Origin: Paracoccus sp041927875
GTDB lineage: Bacteria; Pseudomonadota; Alphaproteobacteria; Rhodobacterales; Rhodobacteraceae
Assembly: GCF_041927875.1 (NCBI RefSeq)
Contig: NZ_JBHFHN010000001.1
Length of the DNA stretch: 64,000 bases
Direction: 5' to 3' (one strand)
Every line of letters starts with the position of its first letter. Positions within the stretch are counted from its first letter, which is position 1. The position numbers and the translations under genes were made by a program. The notes beneath the pieces were generated by a model, which worked only from the letters and a program-made list of their open reading frames with translations, was not told where the DNA came from and searched no databases. Of this stretch, positions 24,306 to 33,901 are shown in pieces.

Positions 24306-25541
24306 ATGGAAAAGGCCATCGTTCACACGTTCCAGACGACATCGCGCGACGGGCCAGAGTTCCGCACCTGGTTTCGTGGCGAACATACCCATTTCAACCC
24401 GGTGCGGGCGCGCATGTATGATCCGGGCGCGGTGCGCGAATGGGTGCTGAAGGGCTGGCTGCCCGACCGGCCGCTGATCACCCACGACACGCAGATCACC
24501 GCGTTTGGATCCTGCTTCGCGGCCAATATCTCGAACTGGTTGTCGCGCCGCCATTTCCGCGTGCTGACGCGCGAGGAAAGCGCGCGCCGCGCCTATGTCG
24601 TGGCCTTCGGCGAGGGGATGGTGAACAGTTTTGTCATCCGCCAACAGTTTGAATGGGCCTGGGAGGGTAAGGTCTTTGATCAGGCGCTGTGGCACGGATA
24701 TGACGCGAAATCCTATGGTTACGACCCCGAGGTGCAGGCCGAGACGCGCCGCATCTTTGACGAGACCGACCTGTTCATCCTGACCTTCGGGCTGAGCGAG
24801 GTGTGGTATGACGAACCCACCGGCAATGTGTTCTGGCGCACGATTCCGAAGGATGCCTATGACCCCGCGCGCCACAAGTTCCGTGTCAGCTCGGTCGAGG
24901 AAAACGAGGCCAATATCCGCGCCATCCATGACCTGATCCGCAAGCACAGGCCCGATGCACGGATCATCATCACGCTGTCGCCGATCCCGCTGATCGCGAC
25001 CTTCCGCGACAATTCCTGTCTGACCTCGAACGCGGTGTCCAAGGCGATCCTGCGGGTGGCGATCGACAATGTGATGCGCGACCTGGGGCCCGAGGGGCAT
25101 ATCTTCTATTGGCCCTCTTATGAGCTGGTGACTGATATCTTTCACCTGCCCTACAAGCCTGACCGGCGCCATCCGCGCAATGAGGTGCTGGATTTCATCA
25201 TGACCCAGTTCGAACATGTCTGGTGCGTCGAGACGCCCGACAACCCCGCGCCGCCGCTGGCCGAGGCCTGGGCCATCGCGTTGTCGGCGGCGGGCGATCT
25301 GCCCGATGTGGTGGGCGAGTATGTGCGCGGCCGCAAGCCCTGGCGGCTGCGGCAGATCCTTCGGTCGGGGACCGTGCTGGATCCCGACCCCGACGTGAAC
25401 GCCGCCAAGCGCAAGCTGCTGGCGGATATCGTGCTGGGCTGGGCGGCTGCCGAAAAACCGCTGACGGAGGGGCCAGAAGTGGCGCAGGGCCAGCCAGACC
25501 AAGGGCGCCAACCATCGCCAGACCCGGGCGAGTCATGCTGA
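24306..25541 (+). CDS. GSCFA domain protein
   Basis: A 411-residue protein containing the family-defining GSCFA motif (68-72, ITAFGSCFAANISNWLS) and LFILTFGLSEVWYD, which place it in the GSCFA group related to SGNH/GDSL hydrolases. The Ser in GSC would be the nucleophile if it is an esterase or acyltransferase. No signal peptide is seen. The function of GSCFA proteins is not established; they are often found near glycan genes, but none is adjacent here. It is divergent from trpA, with 233 bp between the starts. Confidence 0.85.
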   Translation: MEKAIVHTFQTTSRDGPEFRTWFRGEHTHFNPVRARMYDPGAVREWVLKGWLPDRPLITHDTQITAFGSCFAANISNWLSRRHFRVLTREESARRAYVVAFGEGMVNSFVIRQQFEWAWEGKVFDQALWHGYDAKSYGYDPEVQAETRRIFDETDLFILTFGLSEVWYDEPTGNVFWRTIPKDAYDPARHKFRVSSVEENEANIRAIHDLIRKHRPDARIIITLSPIPLIATFRDNSCLTSNAVSKAILRVAIDNVMRDLGPEGHIFYWPSYELVTDIFHLPYKPDRRHPRNEVLDFIMTQFEHVWCVETPDNPAPPLAEAWAIALSAAGDLPDVVGEYVRGRKPWRLRQILRSGTVLDPDPDVNAAKRKLLADIVLGWAAAEKPLTEGPEVAQGQPDQGRQPSPDPGESC

Positions 25542-25871
25542 CAGCCCCCCGCGCCGCGTCCCGGTGACGGTTGCGCTGTGCCGCCCTGCCCCGGCAGACC
25601 GCCCCCCATCACCTGCCCCGCACCCGCGGGGCGCGGTGCTGGCGCCCGGCCACAGGCCGCGCGAAGTTTGGCTGTCGCCTGCCGCGCACCCGCGCGGGGT
25701 GGTGCGCGCCACAGCGGATGGCCATGCCGTCGGATGGCACGTTCCCCCGGCGCAGCCGCGTGCGGCTGTGCAAGGGGCGCGGCATGACCTTCGGTCTGAC
25801 CGCCGATTTCCCCCCGCACCCCCGCGCAGGCATGCGCCCGGATCCGTCATGATGCCGCCCATGGTCGCTGC
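25542..25871. other. 330-bp gap without a recognisable gene
   Basis: Very GC-rich sequence with two similar blocks (CACCTGCCCCGCACCCGCGG at 25611-25630 and CGCCTGCCGCGCACCCGCGC at about 25676-25695), each followed by GGGG/GGTG and able to fold into a hairpin. Open frames on both strands are low-complexity and do not resemble proteins. It lies between convergent genes. Confidence 0.4.
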
Positions 25872-26312
25872 CTATTGTGCCCAGGCCTCACATGCCGATG
25901 CGCCGCGTTCGGCGACGGCGACCAGCCAGTTGGTGCCAAACCGGTCGCAGCACATCCCGAACTCTCGCATCGGTTCCATCGCGCCCCAGGGCCAGATGAT
26001 CGCCCCGCCATCGGATAGGGTATCGAACAGCGCCCGCGCCCGATCGCGGTCAGGCTCATCATGGCCGATGAAGGCGCCCTGCATCCGCCCCATGTCGACG
26101 CCATCGGGGTAATCCGATCCCGACACGACCGACCGCCCGTCATGCACCACCTCGGCCAGGAAAATCCCGGCGCTGTGGGCGTAATCATCGCCCCCTTCGG
26201 ACACGGGCATGTCGGCATAGCGCAGAAACCGGGCCTGGCCGCCGAAAACGCCGGCATAAAAGGTCATCGCCGCGCGGCACTGACCCTGAAAGAAAAGGTG
26301 TGGAACAAACAT
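25872..26312 (-). CDS. VOC family protein (PhnB/glyoxalase-like)
   Basis: A 146-residue vicinal-oxygen-chelate fold protein of the PhnB/'3-demethylubiquinone' subgroup: PHLFFQGQCRAAMTFYAGVFGG at the N terminus and GGAIIWPWGAMEPMREFGMCCDRFGTNWLV at the C terminus. Members are small cytoplasmic dimers with varied or unknown substrates. The metal ligands of true glyoxalase I are not all evident. It stands alone between convergent GSCFA and divergent ychF. Confidence 0.85.
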   Translation of the reverse strand: MFVPHLFFQGQCRAAMTFYAGVFGGQARFLRYADMPVSEGGDDYAHSAGIFLAEVVHDGRSVVSGSDYPDGVDMGRMQGAFIGHDEPDRDRARALFDTLSDGGAIIWPWGAMEPMREFGMCCDRFGTNWLVAVAERGASACEAWAQ

Positions 26313-26441
26313 CGAACCCTCACGCGCAACCGAATCATCGTCAGACTAGGCCATGCCGATGAAGGACCGGTTAACACCGTCTGACTTGCGCGCGCGCAGC
26401 CACGCGCCTAGAAGGCCCGAAACGCAAGGAAAGGGCGCATC

Positions 26442-27539
26442 ATGGGCTTTCGCATGGGGATCGTGGGCTTGCCGAATGTCGGCAAATCGACGCTGTTCAA
26501 CGCGCTGACGCGCACCGCCGCGGCGCAGGCCGCCAACTTCCCTTTCTGCACGATCGAGCCGAACGTGGGCGAGGTCGGCGTGCCCGACCCCCGGCTGGAC
26601 AGCCTGGCCGCCATCGCCGGGTCCAAGCAGATCATCCCGACCCGCATCACCTTTGTCGACATCGCGGGCCTCGTCAAAGGCGCCAGCAAAGGCGAGGGCC
26701 TGGGCAATCAGTTCCTGGCCAACATCCGCGAGGTTGACGCCATCGCCCATGTGCTGCGCTGTTTCGAGGACGGCGACATCACCCATGTCGAGGGCCGCGT
26801 CGATCCGATCGAGGATGCCGAAACCATCGAGACCGAGCTGATGCTGGCCGATCTGGAATCGATCGAACGCCGCCGCGCCAATCTGGCGCGCAAGCTGAAG
26901 GGCAATGACAAGGAGGCCGCCGATCAGGATCGCCTGCTGGCCATGGCGCAGGCGGCGCTGGAAAACGGCCAGCCCGCGCGCAGCGTCAAGGTGGCCGATG
27001 ACGATGCCCGCGCATGGGGCCAGTTACAGCTTTTGACAGCTAAGCCCGTGCTTTACGTCTGCAATGTGGAAGAAGCTGCGGCCGCCGAAGGCAACAGCCA
27101 ATCCGCCCGCGTGGCCGAAATGGCGCGCGCCCAAGGGGCGGGCCACGTCGTGATCTCGGCCCGGATCGAGGAAGAACTTTCGCAGCTGGCCGATGACGAA
27201 TCCGCCATGTTCCTTGAGGAAATGGGCCTGCATGAGGCGGGCCTCGACCGGCTGATCCGCGCGGGCTACGACCTGTTGGGCTTGCAGACCTATTTCACCG
27301 TCGGCCCGAAAGAGGCACGCGCCTGGACGATCCGCAAGGGCACGCTGGCCCCGCAGGCGGCAGGCGTCATCCATGGCGACTTTGAAAAGGGGTTCATCCG
27401 CGCCGAAACCATCGCCTTTGACGATTACGTCACCCACAAGGGTGAGGCCGGCGCGCGCGAGGCGGGCAAGTTCCGCGTCGAGGGCAAAAGCTATGAGGTC
27501 AAGGACGGGGACGTCCTGCATTTCCTGTTCAACACCTGA
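26442..27539 (+). CDS. ychF: Redox-regulated ATPase YchF
   Basis: An Obg-related P-loop protein that prefers ATP and binds ribosomes; in E. coli it is linked to the oxidative stress response. The 365 residues begin with the G1 motif GLPNVGKST, then DIAGLVKGASKGEGLGNQFL (G3 region) and a C-terminal TGS domain (ARAWTIRKGTLAPQAAGVIHGDFEKGFIRAE). AAGGAAAGGG precedes the ATG. The unusual NxxE instead of NKxD in the G4 position fits YchF (VCNVEE here). Confidence 0.96.
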   Translation: MGFRMGIVGLPNVGKSTLFNALTRTAAAQAANFPFCTIEPNVGEVGVPDPRLDSLAAIAGSKQIIPTRITFVDIAGLVKGASKGEGLGNQFLANIREVDAIAHVLRCFEDGDITHVEGRVDPIEDAETIETELMLADLESIERRRANLARKLKGNDKEAADQDRLLAMAQAALENGQPARSVKVADDDARAWGQLQLLTAKPVLYVCNVEEAAAAEGNSQSARVAEMARAQGAGHVVISARIEEELSQLADDESAMFLEEMGLHEAGLDRLIRAGYDLLGLQTYFTVGPKEARAWTIRKGTLAPQAAGVIHGDFEKGFIRAETIAFDDYVTHKGEAGAREAGKFRVEGKSYEVKDGDVLHFLFNT

Positions 27540-27540
27540 C

Positions 27541-27566
27541 GAAAAAAGGGGCGCCACTTGGGCGCC
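27541..27566 (-). terminator. Terminator between ychF and the outer-membrane protein gene
   Basis: The stem GGGGCGCC/GGCGCCCC with a 5-base loop has AAAAAA on its left side, giving a T run on the minus strand. It is positioned to end transcription of the minus-strand barrel gene and could also slow ychF transcripts. Confidence 0.8.
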
Positions 27567-27598
27567 CCAGTCGTCAGGCGGTTCAGGATAAAGGACGG

Positions 27599-28219
27599 TC
27601 AGAACCGGAACGAGACATTCGCCCCGATCGTGGTGGCATCCAGAGAACGCCCTTTGGTGTTGTCGATGTCCTTGAAATTGTGGCGCAGAACCTCGGCGCC
27701 GACCATGATGTTCTCGGCCGCGCGGTATTTCACGCCGACACCGTAGACCAGGCCGGTTTCCTTCAGATCGCCGCCATTGGCCGCTGCATTCTCCAGCGTC
27801 AGACGCTCGGCGCCGACGGTGGCATAGGGCAGGAAATCGCCCGCGTCATAGCCGGCCAGGGCCTTGGCGCGCAGCATGCTGCCATCGGCGCTGATACCGC
27901 CCAGCTTGGCCTTGGCCAGCTTGTCATAGGACAGCTCACCGCCCAGCACGAACTGGCCCATGTCCTGCATGTAACCGGCGTGCAGACCATAGGTCGTGCC
28001 GTCGAACTTGGGCTGGGTGCCGCTGGTTTTCAGCTTGCCGTTGGCCTTGCCGGCCTGCGCGCCCATGTAAAAGCCGGTCCAGTCCGAGGGGTCGACCTGA
28101 TATTCGGTCACCACCGGCATGGCCAGCACCGGATCGGCGGCGGGCGCGGCCAGGCTGCCGGCACTGGCGAAACCGGCGGACGCCATCAGGGCCATCGGGA
28201 TCAGGAACAGGGATTTCAT
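27599..28219 (-). CDS. Outer-membrane beta-barrel protein (opacity/OmpA-like porin)
   Basis: A 206-residue exported protein: signal peptide MKSLFLIPMALMASAGFASA, then alternating strands such as DWTGFYMGAQAGKANGKL, TYGLHAGYMQDMGQFVLGGELSY and VYGVGVKYRAAENIMVGAEVLRHNF, ending in the outer-membrane signal VSFRF with a terminal Phe. This is an eight-stranded barrel of the type common in Rhodobacterales and Rhizobiales. The start is the ATG before KSLFL, with AAGGAGATG just upstream. Its precise role (adhesion, structure) is not known. Confidence 0.88.
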   Translation of the reverse strand: MKSLFLIPMALMASAGFASAGSLAAPAADPVLAMPVVTEYQVDPSDWTGFYMGAQAGKANGKLKTSGTQPKFDGTTYGLHAGYMQDMGQFVLGGELSYDKLAKAKLGGISADGSMLRAKALAGYDAGDFLPYATVGAERLTLENAAANGGDLKETGLVYGVGVKYRAAENIMVGAEVLRHNFKDIDNTKGRSLDATTIGANVSFRF

Positions 28220-30049
28220 CTGCATCTCCTTGGGTTGCTCGATGGCGCCAATCTGCCGCAACGGGCGGCGAATGTCGCATCACAGCGCGTCGCGGCCGAA
28301 CACCTTGGCCGCACCGGCCCGCGACGGCGCGTGAGGCGGATGCAGATTTGGTGGAGGATCTCGCGGGTTTGTGAAGGCCGCGTTGACGGGCGGTCGGACT
28401 GCGGCCTGAGGGTCGGCGGGCATGGCCTGGCGGCGCCCACCGGCCCCGTCGCGGCACGGACGTTGCCCATCAGCACCCGCGGCCCGAGTCGCTGGGCCAG
28501 GCGCCTTGCCCGCCCCCGGATTCGCCGGTGGCCTGCCCCTATCGGACCGGCTTTCGGCGCCTTCCCCGGCGGATCAGGGGGGCGATGCGGTGCCGTGCGA
28601 CAGGCCACCGCCGCCTCCGCACGGGCCGGGCGCGCCCCGATCAACGCGGCCTGTCGGCACCGCCATCGGGTCTGGTGGCCGCCACGCCCGGATGCGGCGC
28701 CGGCCCCGGCCGATCCTGCGCGGTTCGTTCCCGGACAGACGAGACATTGCGCCGCCTGCTGGGCAGCTGTGCCTGTCGCGCGGCGGCTGTCAGCCACGCC
28801 GGGCGCCGCGCACGGACGGCGTGGCAACCGGGCGGATCATCGCCGCAACATGCCTGCGCGCGTGATCCCGGCAGGTCAGCATCTGGCGAATGGCTGCGCC
28901 GCGCATGATGCCCGAGAAACATCCACGTCGCGGTCCGATGCCAGGGCGCCGGTGCGCCCGAGACTGACGCCGGGGCGCGTCATCGAAGGGCGCCGCCCGC
29001 CTGACGTCATCTGCCGCGACATGACCCGCACAGGCCCGACCGCGTTCCTGTGACGCGCAACGCCCGCATCCTCGAGCCGACGCCGCGCCGCGACCGTTGC
29101 GTGCGGATCGTGGGTCTGTCTGACCGGCCCAACGTTTGACGGACGCTGGCTCTCCGCCGCCATGCGGGCGCGTCGGGCCGACTGGGCGGGCGTGCAGTGG
29201 GGCGCGGTACATGTCGCGCCGTGGCTGTGGTGCCGCGATCAGCGCCCGGCGCCCGGGATGACCATCGTCCGACTGGGTAAGGCGTTCGCCCCCTCGGCTG
29301 CCTGACGACAAGCAGGCGCCCGCTGTTCAGCGCGGCGCACCGACAGCGGCCGCCACCCGGACGCCGACACACGTGCGATCATTTTCGCCACTAAGCGCGA
29401 CAATGCCCGCATGACCCATGTTGTCCATGATGGCGCCAAGCCGTTGGTGCTGGTCTCGCCGATCCGGCCCGTGAACGCCTGTCGGGGCGGTTCCAGCGAA
29501 ACAGGGCCGGACAGTGCCGGTCGCAGCCGTGATGGCCGTCACGTCAACCTGCTGTCTGCTGGGCGGCCTATAACCTTGGCGTGCCTCCGGAAAGCACCAT
29601 TGACCCCGGATATACTGCGTGACCCGGCCGGTCTGTGTCGCGCCCCTGTGAACACCCGCTGTCACGCAACGCCCAAGAGAGGGTGCAAATGACGACAGCC
29701 GCCACAAGCCAGCGGGCTGGGCAAGGTGGTCCACCCGGCCGCTTCGCCGCACGCGGGACGCCATTCACATCATACCGGCGGCTTGGCCCGGCCGGTCTGC
29801 GCCCCGCCCATCCGAAGCGCCGCTGTGATCCAACGCCCGAGACGTGGCGCAGATGAGAGCGTCCGCCCGCAAGCCCCCTTCGCACGATAGCCCGACCGGC
29901 GGCGTCAGCGCGCAGGGCAAAGGGCAATCGATGTTGGGCACCCGCGGCGTGAACGCCGCGCAGCGGCGCAGCCGCTGCCCCCCCCACAACAGCACGCATG
30001 ACAAAGACCGCCCCAAGCGGGACGGCCTCCGCGCAGATCGTCGGGCGGA
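28220..30049. other. 1.8-kb stretch without a recognisable gene
   Basis: The longest gene-free stretch in the window. Frames of 90-200 codons exist on both strands but all translate to Arg/Pro/Ala/Cys-rich strings that look like products of high GC, with no domain recognisable. A diverged direct repeat lies inside (29621 and 29785). A frame near 29411 reads THVVHDGAKPLVLVS, faintly like the HAVCDGxGRPL region of IS transposases, which would fit a decayed insertion sequence. No terminal inverted repeats were found. Confidence 0.5.
29621..29858 (+). repeat. Diverged direct repeat (~75 bp, two copies)
   Basis: Copy A at 29621-29696 and copy B at 29785-29858 share CCCGGCCGGTCTG, then CGCTGT, CAACGCCC and a GTG-C-ATGA ending in the same order, with small length differences. 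They are 164 bp apart in a stretch without genes. The origin is unknown. Confidence 0.55.
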
Positions 30050-31228
30050 TCAATTGCCGCCGGTCATGCCCTGTTGTTGCCGGGCCTGTTCGGCCTCGAT
30101 CTGGCGCCAGCGGGCGACGTTGGCGTTGTGCTGCTCAAGCGTGGTGGCAAAGGCGTGGCCGCCGGTGCCGTCCGCGACGAAATACAGATAGTCCGTGGGG
30201 TCGGGATTCAGCGCGGCCTCGATCGCGGCGCGGCCGGGGTTGGCGATCGGGGTCGGCGGCAGGCCGTCGATGACATAGGTGTTATAGGGCGTGCGCGTCG
30301 TCAGTTCGCTGCGCCGCAGACCGCGATCCAGGATCCCCTCGCCCTTGGTCACGCCATAGATCACCGCCGGGTCGGTCTGCAATTTCATGCCCTTTTCCAG
30401 ACGGTTGACGAACACCCCGGCGACCTGACGCCGCTCGGTCGGCACCCCGGTTTCCTTTTCCACCAGCGAGGCCATGATCAGCGCCTCCTCCGGCGTCTTG
30501 TAGGGCAGGCCTTCGGCGCGCGCGTCCCAGGCGGCTTGCAGGTTGCGGGTCTGGCGCGCAGTCATATCGGCGATCAGCGCGGCGCGGTCGGCACCCTGGG
30601 CGACCTCATAGGTATCGGGCGACAGGCTGCCCTCGGGCGGGGTCGCCTTGATCTCGCCCTTCAGGAAGTCGGCGGCGTTCAGCGCCTGCACCACCTGCCA
30701 ACTGGTCACGCCCTCGGCCATGGCGATGCGCAGCCGCGCGTCGGCGCCCGTGATCGCCTCGCTCAGCGCCTCGGGGGCGGTCTCGGTGGCGGGATTGATG
30801 CGGATACGTTCGACGATCTGGCCGGTGGCCGGATCAACCTCGCGCAGGACAAGCTGGTTGGCGCGCACGCCGATGCGCATCAAGACCTCGGCGCCGCAGG
30901 TCGAGGGGCCGCCGGCGGTGATCGTGTCGACAATCCCCGACATCGATTCGCCGGGCCGGATCAGGAACGAGCCGAACTTCACATCGCCCGCCCGCCCTTC
31001 GTAATCGGCGCCGGTGCGGAACAGATAGGCCGAGCGGATCGCGCCCTTTTCGACCAGATCATCAGCGACCTTGCGCAACGACGATCCCGGCGCGACCTGA
31101 AGGCAGACCGCCTCGGTCAGCGGGCCGGGGCCTTGATAGCTGCGCTTGGCCCAGGCGATGCCGCCGCCCACGGCAACCAAGAGCACGATCAGCACGGTCA
31201 GGAAATTGGCAACGATATGCTTCCACAT
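30050..31228 (-). CDS. mltG: Endolytic transglycosylase MltG
   Basis: Inner-membrane lytic transglycosylase that cuts nascent glycan strands and sets their length. The 392 residues have one N-terminal membrane span (about 6-27), a LysM-like region, and the YceG catalytic domain with ASLVEKETG (catalytic Glu about 257), GVFVNRLEKGMKLQTDPAVIYG, and NTYVIDGLPPTPIANPG. Its start overlaps the fabF stop by one base (TGATG), so translation is coupled. A fabF-mltG order is common in alphaproteobacteria. Confidence 0.96.
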   Translation of the reverse strand: MWKHIVANFLTVLIVLLVAVGGGIAWAKRSYQGPGPLTEAVCLQVAPGSSLRKVADDLVEKGAIRSAYLFRTGADYEGRAGDVKFGSFLIRPGESMSGIVDTITAGGPSTCGAEVLMRIGVRANQLVLREVDPATGQIVERIRINPATETAPEALSEAITGADARLRIAMAEGVTSWQVVQALNAADFLKGEIKATPPEGSLSPDTYEVAQGADRAALIADMTARQTRNLQAAWDARAEGLPYKTPEEALIMASLVEKETGVPTERRQVAGVFVNRLEKGMKLQTDPAVIYGVTKGEGILDRGLRRSELTTRTPYNTYVIDGLPPTPIANPGRAAIEAALNPDPTDYLYFVADGTGGHAFATTLEQHNANVARWRQIEAEQARQQQGMTGGN

Positions 31229-32490
31229 CAGCCGCGCACCTTGCCAAGGACCAGGCTGGCATTGGTGCCGCCAAAGCCGAAGCTGTTGGACAAGGCCAGG
31301 TCGATGCGGCGGCGCACCGCCGCCTTGGGTGCCAGGTCGATGGGCGTTTCGACGGCGGGGTTATCCAGGTTCAGCGTCGGCGGCGCGACCTGATCGCGGA
31401 TCGCCAGCACGCAGAAGATCGCCTCGACCGCGCCGGCCGCGCCCAAAAGGTGCCCGATGCTGGATTTGGTCGACGACATGGTGACGCTGCCCGCCCGGTC
31501 GCCCAGCAGCCGTTCCACCGCGCCCAGTTCGATCGTATCGGCCATGGTCGAGGTGCCATGCGCATTGATGTAATCCAGATCGCCCGGCGCGATGCCCGCG
31601 CGCGCAAGCGCCGCCGACATGCTGCGGAAGCCGCCGTCGCCATCCTCGGACGGGGCGGTGATGTGATAGGCGTCGCCCGACAGGCCATAGCCCAGCACCT
31701 CGGCATAAATGTTCGCGCCCCGCGCCTTGGCGTGCTCATATTCCTCAAGCACGACGACGCCCGCGCCCTCGCCCATGACGAAACCGTCGCGGTCGGCATC
31801 CCAGGGGCGGCTGGCGGCCTGCGGATCATCGGCGCGTTTGGTCGACAGCGCCTTGCAGGCGTTGAACCCGGCAATGCCGATCTCGCTGATCGGGCTTTCG
31901 GCGCCACCGGCCACCATCACATCGGCATCGCCAAGCGCGATCAGCCGCGCCGCGTCGCCAATCGCATGGGCGCCGGTCGAACAGGCCGTCACGACCGCAT
32001 GGTTCGGCCCCTTGAAGCCGAAGCGGATGCTGACCTGACCGCTGACCAGGTTGATCAGCGCGCCGGGGATGAAGAAGGGGCTGACGCGCTTTGGCCCCTT
32101 TTCCTTGATCAGCACGGCGGTTTCGGCAATCGAGGTCAGCCCGCCGATCCCCGACCCGATCATGACGCCCGTGCGCAGCCGCCCCTCCTCATCCTGAGGT
32201 TGCCAGCCGCTGTCGCGCACCGCCTGATCGGCGGCAGCCATCCCATACAGGATGAAGTCGTCGACCTTGCGGCGATCCTTCGGCTCCATCCAGTCGTCGG
32301 GGTTGAAGGTGCCGTCGCTGCCATCGCCATAGGGGATCTGGCAGGCATATTTGGTGATCACGTTTTCCGCGTCGAACCGCGTGATCGGCCCCGCGCCCGA
32401 CTGACCGGCCAGCAGCCGCGACCAGGTTTCCTCGACCCCGCAGGCCAAAGGCGTGACCATCCCCAATCCCGTGACAACGACCCGACGCAT
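31228..32490 (-). CDS. fabF: Beta-ketoacyl-ACP synthase II
   Basis: Condensing enzyme that extends acyl-ACP with malonyl-ACP in fatty-acid synthesis. The 420 residues carry the Cys-His-His triad: Cys170 in VVTACSTGAH, His in NAHGTSTMAD and His in KSSIGHLLGAAG. The start is the ATG before RRVVVTGLGMVTP, preceded by GGAGGTGCC; longer in-frame translation upstream has no similarity. It is cotranscribed with mltG. Unlike the usual arrangement, acpP is 1.4 kb away, separated by dps and a membrane gene remnant. Confidence 0.97.
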   Translation of the reverse strand: MRRVVVTGLGMVTPLACGVEETWSRLLAGQSGAGPITRFDAENVITKYACQIPYGDGSDGTFNPDDWMEPKDRRKVDDFILYGMAAADQAVRDSGWQPQDEEGRLRTGVMIGSGIGGLTSIAETAVLIKEKGPKRVSPFFIPGALINLVSGQVSIRFGFKGPNHAVVTACSTGAHAIGDAARLIALGDADVMVAGGAESPISEIGIAGFNACKALSTKRADDPQAASRPWDADRDGFVMGEGAGVVVLEEYEHAKARGANIYAEVLGYGLSGDAYHITAPSEDGDGGFRSMSAALARAGIAPGDLDYINAHGTSTMADTIELGAVERLLGDRAGSVTMSSTKSSIGHLLGAAGAVEAIFCVLAIRDQVAPPTLNLDNPAVETPIDLAPKAAVRRRIDLALSNSFGFGGTNASLVLGKVRG

Positions 32491-32826
32491 GGCACCTCCG
32501 CCTTCTGACTTTGCCTGTGGTCCGGTGCGGACCGCTGCTGCACGCCCGTTCCACGCCACGCCGCCGGATCAAGCCCGACAACACCGGCGGCCCAAGCGGC
32601 ACGCCATCCGGCACACCGCATCGGGACAGGCCCTTTCAGGGCAGAGATACACGCGGGGCGCGATGCGCGCAACGCGCTGAACCTGTTCTTTGATGATGCC
32701 CCCCCTTTCGCAAAGGTGAAAACCGGCAACCCGCCGCCTGTCGCCAAGCTGACCTTGCGCGATTCGGATTGAGATATGCTTAAGATTGCCCCAGCCTAGC
32801 CCGACATTTCACCACGGGGCATCGCC

Positions 32827-33362
32827 ATGCTGGCCGCGACCATCAGCCTTGTGCTGGCCTTCTGGGCGCAAAATCTTGCCGAATGGCGCGGTGGCGGGCC
32901 CGATCTGCCGCAAAACGATCTGACGCGGCGGCTGTTGCCGCCATCCACCCCGGCGTGCGGGCGGCTGCGCTGATCCTTGTCAGCCTGCTGATCCCGCTGG
33001 CGCTGATCCTGGGCCTGATCTTGCCGCCCGGTCAGGGCCGCCCGCTGATGGTGATGATCGCCACCGCCCTGGCCGCCAATGCGGCGATGCAGGCGGTGGC
33101 AAGCCTTGCGCAGCGCCGCCCATTGCCGGGCACCTTGACGGGCCTTGTCCTGATGCTGCCCACCGCCATCTGGCTGCTGGCTGCCATCCCCCAGGCACCC
33201 GCCGCCAAAATGATCTGGGGCGCGGCCGGTGTCGCGGCCACGCCCCTTGTTCTGTTGCCGATCTGGTGGCTGGCCGCCGCTCTGTCGCGGCACCTTGGCC
33301 TTAATCCAGATGGCTCGACAGGAACCACAGATCCTTGTCGGCCTGGCGCGAGGCGGCGGTGA
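32827..33362 (+). pseudogene. Membrane protein gene, probably frameshifted
   Basis: A frame from ATG 32827 (MLAATISLVLAFWAQNLAEW, one span, then PDLPQNDLTRR) ends early at about 32973. A second frame, shifted and open from 32883 to 33362, continues with AIHPGVRAAALILVSLLIPLALILGLILPPG and three further hydrophobic segments. Joined by one indel near 32926-32945 they would give a smooth protein of four to five spans. The end of the second frame runs antisense into dps and looks unnatural after HLGLNPDG. A shorter intact protein from 32883 is possible but would start with an odd Arg-rich string. The family is not recognised. Confidence 0.4.
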
Positions 33363-33774
33363 AGATGTCGGCCGTATCGGCATCGCCCGCCTCATCCACC
33401 GTGTCGATCGCCTCGCGCAGGGCACCGCCCAGGTCGCGCAGGCGATCGCACACGGCCTTGATGTGGTCCTCGGCCTTGGTCAGGTCGGTAGGATAAGGCT
33501 CGATCCGGCTGGCCTTGCCCACAACCTCAAGCGTGCCAAGCGCCACGCCATCCAGGATCTGCACCTGCTCGGCCATGATGTCGATATGGGCTTGCAGATT
33601 GGCATGGACCGAATCGAACAGCTCATGCACGGCGATGAAGTTGCGCCCCTTGACGTTCCAATGCGCCTGCTTGACCGCCAGCCCCAGGGCGATGGCATCG
33701 GCCAGACAGGCGTTCAGCGTGGCAATCGAGGTCTTGCGGGCGTTGTCCTTCAGCCCCTTCAGGTTCACGGTCAT
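33301..33774 (-). CDS. dps: Dps family DNA-binding/ferritin-like protein
   Basis: Forms dodecamers that oxidise and store iron and protect DNA in starvation or oxidative stress. The 157 residues include the ferroxidase motif KQAHWNVKGRNFIAVHELFD with HANLQAHIDIMAEQ. The start is the ATG with GGAGG eight bases upstream; the longer frame reads through the ribosome binding site. The gene sits between acpP and fabF, where these two are normally adjacent, so it appears inserted. Confidence 0.94.
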   Translation of the reverse strand: MTVNLKGLKDNARKTSIATLNACLADAIALGLAVKQAHWNVKGRNFIAVHELFDSVHANLQAHIDIMAEQVQILDGVALGTLEVVGKASRIEPYPTDLTKAEDHIKAVCDRLRDLGGALREAIDTVDEAGDADTADIFTAASRQADKDLWFLSSHLD

Positions 33775-33901
33775 CGGCACCTCCTGCATGTGACCGCACC
33801 CAACGCGGCTGCCCCCGCGCCGGTTTCCTGCCGCGACAATCCGCCCCGGAAATGCAAAACGGCACCCCGTGGGGTGCCGCTTCAAGGTCTGACCGGATGG
33901 A

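Noticed and set aside
22825..24450. 541-codon plus-strand frame across the trpA region
   Set aside because: It is antisense to trpA and its duplicate, and ends inside the GSCFA gene in another frame.
25564..26112. Plus-strand frame of 182 codons overlapping the VOC gene
   Set aside because: Half is antisense to the VOC protein and the rest is low-complexity Pro/Arg/Ala.
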